From a virus: 64,000 nucleotides of DNA. Under the pieces are notes generated by a model that saw nothing but the letters and a program-made list of their open reading frames with translations, did no database searches and was not told where the DNA came from. A program made the translations under genes and the position numbers. Below, piece after piece: positions 47,842 to 58,445 of the stretch. The stretch is taken from the IMG/VR virus record IMGVR_UViG_3300042945_001299, positions 1 to 64,000 of that record; one strand, written 5' to 3'. The number at the start of each line of letters is the position of its first letter. Position 1 is the first letter of the stretch.

Positions 47842-48495
47842 TTAGTTTGTAAGATCCACGATTTCACACTTGTCACCAGAGCAAGCAACCCAACTTGTAA
47901 CTCTATTACACATAGAAATAAATGTTTCGTCGCTAAAATGATTTTTCATCATATTGATGACTGGATGAACCCATCGAACATTTCCAATCACATAACCAAC
48001 GGATGAGTTTTTTCTGTCCAAAGACGCTGTATTTGACCAAGGTGTATCGGTTTTCGATTTTGCTTTCATAATCAAATCCAGTCCAGTCAAAGCACATTTA
48101 TGTTTTTGCTCGTCCCATATTGTATTCAAATATTCAGGAGTAACTTCCATTGGTATGTTTCGACACTTAGCACTATTTTTTATGGATGTTATTACACTAG
48201 ATGGTATACACCCTGTACCCTTCCAATTGTGATTTTTTTCTCCATGCCTATCTTTATTTGCACACAAAAAGCACATTTTACTTCTGCCAGAAATTACATT
48301 GTACATTGGAATAGGTTTTTCCATGCCACAATTCATACATTGACACAACCAATCTACCCTCGACCCACTGGGTTTTTCTTTGGTTGAATGGTATCCAAGA
48401 ATTTTCCAATCATTTATCTGCTTATTCAGAAGACTTTCGCCTTTATACAAGCACAGAGGCTTTTTCTCTTCCCAACAAGTTCTTATTTTACGCAT
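47842..48495 (-). CDS. HNH homing endonuclease downstream of nrdJ
   Basis: 217 residues. Zinc-ribbon-like CQCMNCG and CFLCA (about 50-80), then the HNH core ASLDRKNSSVGYVIGNVRWV (about 157-176). The last 17 residues contain VACSGDKCEIVDLTN, which is not HNH sequence but a copy of the redox tail of NrdJ. A late promoter lies in the loop of a hairpin that pairs with part of its ribosome binding site. AT-rich. Paralogous to the gene at 50492. Confidence 0.85.
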   Translation of the reverse strand: MRKIRTCWEEKKPLCLYKGESLLNKQINDWKILGYHSTKEKPSGSRVDWLCQCMNCGMEKPIPMYNVISGRSKMCFLCANKDRHGEKNHNWKGTGCIPSSVITSIKNSAKCRNIPMEVTPEYLNTIWDEQKHKCALTGLDLIMKAKSKTDTPWSNTASLDRKNSSVGYVIGNVRWVHPVINMMKNHFSDETFISMCNRVTSWVACSGDKCEIVDLTN

Positions 48496-48505
48496 TTACT
48501 ATCCT

Positions 48506-48545
48506 CCCACACAGATATGTATAAACATATTTATCTCTGTGTGGG
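48506..48545 (-). promoter_or_regulatory. Ribosome-binding-site hairpin of the downstream HNH gene
   Basis: CCCACACAGA (48506-48515) and TCTGTGTGGG (48536-48545) are perfect 10-base arms. On the - strand the 3' arm runs into GGGAGG, the ribosome binding site. In a read-through transcript from nrdJ the site would be partly buried. Confidence 0.75.
48528..48535 (-). promoter_or_regulatory. Late promoter inside the hairpin (GATAAATA)
   Basis: Reads GATAAATA on the - strand, between the hairpin arms. A transcript starting here lacks the 5' arm and leaves the ribosome binding site free. Confidence 0.65.
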
Positions 48546-50495
48546 AAATGCGGTCTTGTCGGAATCGGATGTTATATCTACCAATTCACACGATCCAGCC
48601 GAACAAGCGAATGATTGAGAACTAGCAGTATTATCCTGTTTCTCATACTGCTTTAATGTTGCCCAATCAACGCCCGTTGGCATCTTTGCAAGAAGGTCTT
48701 CATATTGAGCCTTAGTGCAATCTTGATAAGGAGCCTGTCGGTATGTACCCAAGTCCATGGGCAAGAAGGAAATGCCGCTGATCTCATCGAAGTGTCGATA
48801 GACGAATGCGCCGACCTCCATCCACTCATGCTCGCGCACGGTGATGGTGATTGATGGCTTGTGTTCGCACCAATGACGCTGATACTCAAGCCACAACTGA
48901 AGATGTTCGATTGCAGTCAGGTCGTTGCGTGTCACGGAACCCTCTGCCTTCATTGGGAACGAGAAGACCATCGTGTGGTCTGGCTTCATCACACAAGGCT
49001 CTGCGGGGAATCCCATGTCGATCATCATCTGACATAGTGGATCCTTGCGATCCGCACGAACGGTACGGATGTAGTACTCGTTGTGGCGAGGATGGATACC
49101 CGATGCCGAATCGGTCAACTGAGACACAGTTCCACTCGGCTTGACGCATGTGATTGCCGCAGCAGGATTGATTCCAATGTTTGCTGCCCAAGCCTTGTTT
49201 GTCTCTTCTGCTTCAACTCTCAAACCCGTGAGGATGTTTTCCAGTGAACCATCCTCACCACGCATCATCTTGTTGTCAAGGATGCCTGTGAGCGATACAC
49301 CAAGGAGTGCCTCCTCCTCGCAGTTCCTCTGCCATGACGATGAGAGGTATGGGAAATGAGTCAGCGATGCTTGCCATGTTCCCAGAATAGATGCAAGTTT
49401 AACCTTGCGACGGAGTGATTCGTAAGTGTCTTCAGGGCGAACAACGACTTCCGTGAGGTTGCAGAACTCGCAATCACGAAGGATGATCTCGCTGCATGGA
49501 TTCGTTCCAAACTCGTAGTTTGGATCGCGACGATCACCCAACTTCGCAACGGTCTTTTGTGCTGCCGCACGATTGAAGATTCCACGCTCTCCGCTCTTGG
49601 ACTTGTAGAGGGAAACCCACTCGTCCATGAACACGCCGATCTCGGGCTTCTCCTTGTATGCAACTGAGTTGTTTGCAAGTGCGCGTTGTGGATTGTCGTT
49701 CCACCATGCACCTGTCTTTGCATCGCGCATTCTCTCGTCAGTCAGGTTTGAAAGCGAGATAAGAGCAGAGCGTCGTACTCCTCCGACGACGACAATCTCC
49801 GCAACCTTGCAGACGATATCATGGCATTCGATGCTAGTGAGTTTCCGCCCTGCTGCTCTTCTAAAGGTGTCAACGGTGAATCTAAACAGATCCTCCAATG
49901 GCTTTGGTCCACTCGCGCGACCTCCAAAAGTCTTAAGTCTTGCTCCCGCAGGACGAATCTTTGACAGATCCCATTGGGGTACTTGACCTCCAATAAGAAG
50001 AGAGACGAGTTCCCTGAAAGCCTTTGCCCAACCCGCCTTCGAATCCTGCACCACAATCGTGGTATCAGAGTCAGTGAATGCTTCAGCGATTGTAGGAAGT
50101 TTCTCGACATATTGCCTCTCCACAGAAAAGCCTACGCCTGTGCCGCACATCAATATGTAGAGGATCTCATCGAATGCACGGACACGGTTTACGGCAACAT
50201 ATGAACAGTTGTAGCCAGCGGTATTGTCTCGCTTGAGTGCTTCTCCTGCGGTCATGAGAGAACGCATGGAAGGCATGATCTCAAGGTTGAGGACAGCGGT
50301 CTTGAGTTCCTGACGAAGCGCAGGATCAAGGTTGTATTTCCTATTGTTCGCAAGATGTTCATCGAAGAACTTGAAGTAGCGTTCCACAGTCTCTTCCCAT
50401 GTCTCTCGCCTACCCTCCTTTTCTAGCCATCTTGAGTACCTAGAGATAAAAATAAAGTGTTGGTAGGAAGTAGGAAGGGTTTTCTTGTCACTCAT
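48531..50495 (-). CDS. nrdJ: Class II (B12-dependent) ribonucleotide reductase
   Basis: 654 residues, close to the monomeric triphosphate reductase (Lactobacillus RTPR) type. AGYNCSYVAVN (about 93-103) gives the N-terminal active-site Cys, NPCSEI (about 335) the thiyl-radical Cys, DCEFCNL its partner region, and CSAGSC (Cys-x4-Cys near residue 635) the C-terminal redox pair. It reduces ribonucleotides to deoxyribonucleotides using adenosylcobalamin, without oxygen or a second subunit. Its ATG overlaps the stop of an HNH gene (ATGA), and its ribosome binding site (CGGAGA) lies in that gene. A second HNH gene follows. Confidence 0.9.
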   Translation of the reverse strand: MSDKKTLPTSYQHFIFISRYSRWLEKEGRRETWEETVERYFKFFDEHLANNRKYNLDPALRQELKTAVLNLEIMPSMRSLMTAGEALKRDNTAGYNCSYVAVNRVRAFDEILYILMCGTGVGFSVERQYVEKLPTIAEAFTDSDTTIVVQDSKAGWAKAFRELVSLLIGGQVPQWDLSKIRPAGARLKTFGGRASGPKPLEDLFRFTVDTFRRAAGRKLTSIECHDIVCKVAEIVVVGGVRRSALISLSNLTDERMRDAKTGAWWNDNPQRALANNSVAYKEKPEIGVFMDEWVSLYKSKSGERGIFNRAAAQKTVAKLGDRRDPNYEFGTNPCSEIILRDCEFCNLTEVVVRPEDTYESLRRKVKLASILGTWQASLTHFPYLSSSWQRNCEEEALLGVSLTGILDNKMMRGEDGSLENILTGLRVEAEETNKAWAANIGINPAAAITCVKPSGTVSQLTDSASGIHPRHNEYYIRTVRADRKDPLCQMMIDMGFPAEPCVMKPDHTMVFSFPMKAEGSVTRNDLTAIEHLQLWLEYQRHWCEHKPSITITVREHEWMEVGAFVYRHFDEISGISFLPMDLGTYRQAPYQDCTKAQYEDLLAKMPTGVDWATLKQYEKQDNTASSQSFACSAGSCELVDITSDSDKTAFPTQR

Positions 50496-51061
50496 TCAAA
50501 ATTCTCCGTTATAGTCTTACAAAGTTTTACAAACTGATCATGTGAAAGATCCCATTTGATCGTGTTCACATCCTTATGAACCCATTGAACATTGTCTTTG
50601 GTGTACCCGAGAGAACTATCTATCCGATCAAGAGACGCTGTACCTTTGCATCCATGAGATTCAAATAAAAGTTCCATCTTGGTGTATCGACATAGACCAT
50701 TCTGTTTTTGAAATATTGAATCAAGTTCTTCTCTGGAGAGTTCAAAGGGGATATTACGCTTTTCAGCACACTTTTTAATCTTCGCAAAATACATTCCAGT
50801 AACATTCTTTGCACTGGAATTCCAATTTGGACTTTTTTCAAATCTATTTCTCTCACCGATGCAATCCGAGCATCCTGCAATATTTCCGTAGATCAAATGC
50901 CACTTGCTGATCTGTTTTTCTTTCCCACACTTGCATCTAACTTTCCACATCTGAGTCGGATCTTTCTGACTTGGATATTTTATTTTATCTCCGATACCAA
51001 TGATTGTGTAGTTGCCAACTTCTCTGTTCAACCAAGATGATCCTTTATATGTCGGTTCCAT
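50492..51061 (-). CDS. HNH homing endonuclease upstream of nrdJ
   Basis: 189 residues. CKCGKEK and CSDCIG zinc knuckles (about 45-70), then ASLDRIDSSLGYTKDNVQWV (about 141-160) with a following VNTIKWD helix. Same family as the gene at 47842. AT-rich. Its end supplies the ribosome binding site of nrdJ. A hairpin with an internal late promoter precedes it. Confidence 0.85.
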   Translation of the reverse strand: MEPTYKGSSWLNREVGNYTIIGIGDKIKYPSQKDPTQMWKVRCKCGKEKQISKWHLIYGNIAGCSDCIGERNRFEKSPNWNSSAKNVTGMYFAKIKKCAEKRNIPFELSREELDSIFQKQNGLCRYTKMELLFESHGCKGTASLDRIDSSLGYTKDNVQWVHKDVNTIKWDLSHDQFVKLCKTITENFE

Positions 51062-51071
51062 TCATCAACTC

Positions 51072-51113
51072 CATATCGGGGGTTTATCTCATTTATATAT
51101 AATCTCCGATATG
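51072..51113 (-). promoter_or_regulatory. Ribosome-binding-site hairpin of the upstream HNH gene
   Basis: CATATCGG (51072-51079) and CCGATATG (51106-51113) are perfect 8-base arms around a 26-base loop. On the - strand the 3' arm is immediately followed by GAG of the GGAG ribosome binding site. Confidence 0.65.
51090..51097 (-). promoter_or_regulatory. Late promoter inside the hairpin loop (TATAAATG)
   Basis: On the - strand TATATATAAATGAG lies between the arms, the same arrangement as at 48528. About 30 bases from the HNH start. Confidence 0.6.
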
Positions 51114-51239
51114 TCTATTTAGCGTTGAGCGATGGATATCGTACACCGAATCCACTTGGATTCAAGCATACTAAAATATTGCTTTATGGATTGTTTTTTA
51201 GGATACTTCAAACGCTTGTTGTGTTTGATTATTATAGCG

Positions 51240-52745
51240 TCACTCAAAATATCCATTGAAAAAAACGCTTCCGCGCAACACCATCGTGTTGCCAGTCACG
51301 GTTCCAAATGGACGCACTATCAAACTGATGAAGTGTCCCGCAGGAACCATGAGCGGAGATGTAAAATTCATTTCAAATCCTGGTTTGTGGCTACCAACCG
51401 CTTCAGTTGATATAAACCCATGACCACCGATTACAATGGATTTGCCAGAAACGGTCGTTGCCGCATCTCCCGTATTGGTTGCGGCAGCACTGCCACCAAC
51501 CATCACAATATATGATATGAAGATGGGATTGGTTGCTGCTACGACGGATGGAACTGTGTCTCCAATGCGAACACCCGTGATGTATAGGGTTTTGCCTGGT
51601 CGCGTAGCGGATCCTGCTGGATTCTGAAATGCAAACACTGGATAGTCCGCACTGGATGTCAGGGTGGAGATGGCAGGAGATGTCCACAACCCACCCAAGT
51701 TGTTCAATGCTGGAGCAGATGTGGCAGTCCATGTACCAGCGGTACGAGCGGTTCCACTTGCAGGGTGTCCCGTGGAAGCAGAAGCGCGAGTCACCGTTGG
51801 TCCTGGCGTGTTTCCAATCTGTAGTTGGTATGCTCCAGCACCGCTTCCTACCATTGTATCTGACCAAGGCTTATCTGTGTTCTGATCACCAAAGCCAACA
51901 TTCACACAACCGACATTGATTTGTCGAGCAGCCGATGCAACTGCTATATTCACCACTCGGAATCCGACAGGCAAAGCCGATGCACTGGCAAACTGTGACT
52001 GCGATGATGGACATCGAATGCTTCCTACGAGTACATCATTGATCCAGAAGTTCACAATATTGTTGTCAACCGTGATGAGGTAGTGGTTCATTTCTACTGG
52101 CTCATACGAGCCGTAACCATCTCGGGAAGGAACATTGCGTGTGTCTAATGTTATTTCTGTAATATCAATTGTGTTGCTTGTGATGATGCCCTTCAGTTGA
52201 CCACCCGAAATGCGTCTGAAAAAGATTCCATCAAGCGGTTGTTGTGTGGCTTGTGTCGTAAGATATAACAATCCCCATTCGCTTATTGCATTCACCGCTA
52301 GAGGTCCACCTTCGGAAATCCACATATCCACATAGAGAGGATAGGTTCCGAATGTAGGAAAAGTTCTCCATGTTCTGACATATGCAGCAGCACCGCTTTG
52401 TATCATCGAAGCAGCCGCAGCAGAATTGACCGTAAGAAATCCGTTAGCCTGTACAGCACCAGTAGTTGTTGTGGCAGTACTGAAATGTGTACTGAGTATT
52501 GTGGTTCCTTCGAATGTCGCATTGAAGACAGTTTGGTCGGTTCCCACACGAACGCGGTAATCATCAGAAGACTCAATGGCTTTTAAACTACGCGAACCGA
52601 GAATGCTACCAGGATCTATTTCTGCACTCAAACTAGCAAATCCAGCAGTCACTCCGTCTTGGGGTGTCACCACCTTGAGTTGGTGATATGAATCCAAATC
52701 CACCAAGTCAATCGAACTGTTTCCGCTTGTAATCTTTACGCCCAT
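51240..52745 (-). CDS. Virion structural protein, paralogue A
   Basis: 501 residues, Thr/Ser/Ala/Gly-rich β protein. About half its residues align with the protein at 53047: YHQLKVVTPQDGVTAGFASL against YELQVVTPQVEENAGFVQLS, and GTARTAGTWTATSAPALNNL in both. Probably two copies of a fibre or capsid-decoration protein with a jelly-roll C-terminus. GGAAGGA precedes the ATG. Confidence 0.7.
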   Translation of the reverse strand: MGVKITSGNSSIDLVDLDSYHQLKVVTPQDGVTAGFASLSAEIDPGSILGSRSLKAIESSDDYRVRVGTDQTVFNATFEGTTILSTHFSTATTTTGAVQANGFLTVNSAAAASMIQSGAAAYVRTWRTFPTFGTYPLYVDMWISEGGPLAVNAISEWGLLYLTTQATQQPLDGIFFRRISGGQLKGIITSNTIDITEITLDTRNVPSRDGYGSYEPVEMNHYLITVDNNIVNFWINDVLVGSIRCPSSQSQFASASALPVGFRVVNIAVASAARQINVGCVNVGFGDQNTDKPWSDTMVGSGAGAYQLQIGNTPGPTVTRASASTGHPASGTARTAGTWTATSAPALNNLGGLWTSPAISTLTSSADYPVFAFQNPAGSATRPGKTLYITGVRIGDTVPSVVAATNPIFISYIVMVGGSAAATNTGDAATTVSGKSIVIGGHGFISTEAVGSHKPGFEMNFTSPLMVPAGHFISLIVRPFGTVTGNTMVLRGSVFFNGYFE

Positions 52746-52762
52746 CTTATAGTTCCTTCCAA

Positions 52763-53047
52763 TCAGAGTACATCAACAGCAGCAAAAGAAAACTCAACTT
52801 GAGTCTTTACATACGCATATGCATCAGCAATGGTAAATCCCGATGGGAAAACTGTTGGCATATCTGTGGGTTGCACTGTGTATGTAATCTGCCGCAACAC
52901 CTCGCACTCCTGTTGACGGGCAGATTCATCATAATACCCATCCATCCTGATGGCACAGGAACCATTCATGTTGAAAGTGACGGAAGCAAGTTTCCAGTAT
53001 AGCGCAGGAACACCGTGTGGAGTTTGTACGATTTGTATGAGTGCCAT
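52763..53047 (-). CDS. Small hypothetical structural protein
   Basis: 94 residues between the two paralogous structural genes. The stop of the upstream gene and its ATG overlap as TAATG. β-rich with a YVKTQVEFSFAAVDVL tail. Not recognised. Confidence 0.65.
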   Translation of the reverse strand: MALIQIVQTPHGVPALYWKLASVTFNMNGSCAIRMDGYYDESARQQECEVLRQITYTVQPTDMPTVFPSGFTIADAYAYVKTQVEFSFAAVDVL

Positions 53048-54543
53048 TATTCAAAATATCCGTTTACTGCGAGGCTGCTTGTGACCACAAGAGTGTTGGA
53101 TGTCACGGTTCCAAATGGACGCACGACAAAGTGGAAGTAGTGTCCTGCCGGAACCATCAATGGCGAATTAAATTGCACTTCGAATCCAGGCTTATAACTT
53201 CCTGTTGCTTCAGTTGCTAAAAACCCATGTCCGCCCACCGTGATGGATTTTCCCGAAACAGTTGTTGCAGCATCTGCTGTACTTGTGGCAACCGCACTGC
53301 TGCCAACCATCACAATGTATGATAGTAAAATAGAGTTGGTTGAAGCCGCAGCGGAAACATATGCTTCTCCAACACGAATACCTGTGATGTATAAAGTTTT
53401 TCCAGGAAGTGTGGCAGTTCCTGTTGGATTCTGAAATGCAAACACTGGATAGTCAGCGTCTGAAGTAAGTGTGGATATCGCAGGAGATGTCCATAGACCA
53501 CCAAGGTTATTGAGAGCAGGAGCAGATGTTGCGGTCCATGTACCAGCAGTACGAGCAGTTGCACTTGCAGGGTGTCCATATGTGGCACCAGCGCGGGTCA
53601 CTGTTGGTCCTGGCGTATTGCCATTTGCGAACTGATATGCTCCGTTGCCCAAACCACACAGAACATGCGCCCAAGGCTTGTTTGTATTCTGATCACCAAA
53701 TCCAACATTCACATAACCAACCGAAAGTTGACGAGCAGCGGATGCGGTACCAGTGTTGACCACACGGAATCCAACAGGATTTCCAGATGATGCAGAGAAC
53801 TGTGCCTGTGCAGCGGGGCATGGGATCTCGGCAACAAGCACATCATTAATCCAGAAGCGGACTATATCATTGTGGAATACAATCAGATAGTGATTGGATT
53901 CGGTTGGATCAAATGTACCAACACCGTCACGCGCAGGAACATTTGTCGTGGTGATGGTGACATCAGCAACATCTGTAGAGTTATTCGTGACAATTGCCTT
54001 CAGGGTGCCACCCGCAATACGACGGAAGAAAATACCGTCGATGGGTTGCGCTGTGGCTTGTGCCGTAAGATACAGCAATCCCCATTCGCTGACGGAGTTC
54101 GTGGAAGTGTGATTCGTCTCGCGAATCCACATGTCCACATAGGTGGGATAGGTTCCGAATGTCGAGAAATGTCTATGTGAACGAACATAAGCGGCATGTC
54201 CTGATGTGGTCGATGTACCGTTGTTTAGAACCATGAATCCGCTGGCTTGTGCGGTTGTCATTGTGGTGAGCAACTGCGACCATGTGGTCGTGAGAATGAC
54301 GGTTCCTTCAAAGGTTGTATTGAACATTGTCTGGTCAATACCGACACGAAGACGATAGTCATCGGAACATTCAGGAGGAATCACGGTGCGAGTTCCCAAC
54401 ACATCGCCAGGATCCACTTCCGTACTCAACTGGACAAATCCTGCATTTTCCTCAACCTGTGGAGTCACTACTTGCAACTCGTATGTCGAACTCACATTTG
54501 CAAGACCAGCCGTATTATTTCCACCTTTGATTTGAACGCCCAT
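53047..54543 (-). CDS. Virion structural protein, paralogue B
   Basis: 498 residues, paralogue of the gene at 51240 over its whole length, with the C-terminal 250 residues best conserved (GGLWTSPAISTLTS, KTLYITGIRVG, SGKSITVGGHGFLATEA). Leader AAAGGAGAAACA. The duplication was followed by divergence of the N-terminal third. Confidence 0.7.
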   Translation of the reverse strand: MGVQIKGGNNTAGLANVSSTYELQVVTPQVEENAGFVQLSTEVDPGDVLGTRTVIPPECSDDYRLRVGIDQTMFNTTFEGTVILTTTWSQLLTTMTTAQASGFMVLNNGTSTTSGHAAYVRSHRHFSTFGTYPTYVDMWIRETNHTSTNSVSEWGLLYLTAQATAQPIDGIFFRRIAGGTLKAIVTNNSTDVADVTITTTNVPARDGVGTFDPTESNHYLIVFHNDIVRFWINDVLVAEIPCPAAQAQFSASSGNPVGFRVVNTGTASAARQLSVGYVNVGFGDQNTNKPWAHVLCGLGNGAYQFANGNTPGPTVTRAGATYGHPASATARTAGTWTATSAPALNNLGGLWTSPAISTLTSDADYPVFAFQNPTGTATLPGKTLYITGIRVGEAYVSAAASTNSILLSYIVMVGSSAVATSTADAATTVSGKSITVGGHGFLATEATGSYKPGFEVQFNSPLMVPAGHYFHFVVRPFGTVTSNTLVVTSSLAVNGYFE

Positions 54544-54553
54544 TGTTTCTCCT

Positions 54554-56968
<2,415 letters not shown>

Positions 56969-56977
56969 TTATTTACA

Positions 56978-56985
56978 TATTTATT
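56978..56985 (-). promoter_or_regulatory. Late promoter (AATAAATA)
   Basis: On the - strand, 19 bases before the collagen-like fibre ATG, with AAGGGAT between. First base differs from consensus. Confidence 0.5.
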
Positions 56986-56989
56986 TCTT

Positions 56990-57208
56990 CTAGAATACAC
57001 CACCATCAAGAATCGCTGGCATTGATCCTGTAGCACCTGTGGCACCAGTTGCTCCTGTAGCACCTGTTGGTCCTTGCGGTCCAGTTGCCCCGAGGTATCC
57101 CGTGGCTGTCGAAACCTTGTCCCAAGCAGAGCCATTCCATGCCCATGTGATGTTTCCGAACACATAGGTCTGATTCAGGGAGGGGCTGTTTGGGAAATTT
57201 ATAGACAT
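56990..57208 (-). CDS. Small collagen-like virion protein
   Basis: 72 residues. NQTYVFGNITWAWNGSAWDK is a common phage fibre module, followed by [20 protein letters not shown] and a short tail SMPAILDGGVF. It may be a truncated fibre gene or a fibre tip accessory. Confidence 0.7.
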   Translation of the reverse strand: MSINFPNSPSLNQTYVFGNITWAWNGSAWDKVSTATGYLGATGPQGPTGATGATGATGATGSMPAILDGGVF

Positions 57209-57209
57209 T

Positions 57210-58445
57210 TTAGACTAGTTCAAACCATGAGAGATCTGCGGTTATTTCAGTTCCATCCACTAGTGGAGTCATAGTCAATACAAAAGTATCGCTGATCCCC
57301 GTCTGTGTTCTTCCGAGTTGGAAGTTAAAGTCATTGATGTTGGAAATATCCAATGATCCACTGCTACTGATGTAGCCACCGATGATGTCGGTTCCACCGG
57401 AGACTGCTGTGGCAGTTATGTTGTAATCGACATTTCCGTTGAAATGAGTTGTCCATGTATTTCCTGTTAGGGTTGGATTCAACAGAATTCTATATTGCAC
57501 AGTTTGCGGCTTGTTGTTTTGTCCTGGCTCAACAACAGCAGATATGTTGGATGGAATAATGACACTATCCAACCTTTGTGAATTCAATCGAAGTGCAATA
57601 ATGGGATATTGAACTCCTGCTGTGGTGAGTGTGGCTAGAGTTGAATCAGATTTGGTGATATTGTATCTTCTGCTGAATCCTTCATATCCACCTTCGCTCA
57701 TGACCGTTGAGCATATCTGATGCATTGTGCTTCCACTTGCTTGGGCAGTCTTATTCTCAAGTTCATATCGACATGGAAGAACTGCTGTTGTCATGTATGT
57801 CGTTGGGTGAACATTGTCATTGTGAAATGTATGCGCTATGACTGGTCTGCCATCCACAAAGAAGCCAGTCCTGACATCTCCAACACCAAGCCATTCTATG
57901 TCAGTCCAGAAGATGTTTCCCTTGGTGACATCGAATGTTCTTCCAGAAGCACCACTTCCATCGAACTTATCTCCGTTCCATGAAGACTGTTCGATCTTCG
58001 TGATTGTATTCAACGACTGACTCGCAAGGCATATGGATAGGGTCAACCCATCCTGTTGTAGATAGACTCCGTTTGCGGGAACACCGAATGTAGCACCACC
58101 AGAGATTCCAAAATATCCAACTCGCTGCAACAGCCCATCCTTTGGCGTATTCATTGCGAATGTGTTGATTATCAAAAGGGATTTTCCTGGTTGATATGCA
58201 AATACTCTCTTGGTTTCCCGAGTTACCTTGCTTCCTGCCGTAACTCCTACTACCATGTGGACGGCACTCTCGTTTATGGCAAATGTCGCAGTTCCACCAG
58301 TGACACCGAATGTGTCCCACTTGTCGTTCATCTGATATCTGTGCTGACTGTCAAACAGGGTGAATGGTTGAGAAACCTTGAGGCGGTTGAAACCATCCAC
58401 GGCATTGCCAACAAACCCAACCTCGTTGTTGAAAAGATAACTCAT
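57210..58445 (-). CDS. Virion structural protein
   Basis: 411 residues from ATG 58445, which overlaps the upstream stop as ATGA and has GGAG 6 bases upstream (preferred over 58457). NAVDGFNRLKVSQPFTLFDS at the N-terminus is a motif seen in structural proteins of large T4-like phages. β-rich throughout, lectin-like. No enzymatic motif. Confidence 0.7.
   Translation of the reverse strand: MSYLFNNEVGFVGNAVDGFNRLKVSQPFTLFDSQHRYQMNDKWDTFGVTGGTATFAINESAVHMVVGVTAGSKVTRETKRVFAYQPGKSLLIINTFAMNTPKDGLLQRVGYFGISGGATFGVPANGVYLQQDGLTLSICLASQSLNTITKIEQSSWNGDKFDGSGASGRTFDVTKGNIFWTDIEWLGVGDVRTGFFVDGRPVIAHTFHNDNVHPTTYMTTAVLPCRYELENKTAQASGSTMHQICSTVMSEGGYEGFSRRYNITKSDSTLATLTTAGVQYPIIALRLNSQRLDSVIIPSNISAVVEPGQNNKPQTVQYRILLNPTLTGNTWTTHFNGNVDYNITATAVSGGTDIIGGYISSSGSLDISNINDFNFQLGRTQTGISDTFVLTMTPLVDGTEITADLSWFELV

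Noticed and set aside
47842-50495. Group I intron or intein splitting nrdJ
   Set aside because: nrdJ is a complete frame with its own Cys-x4-Cys tail; the HNH gene has its own start, promoter and hairpin outside the nrdJ frame. Gene duplication of the tail explains the similarity better.
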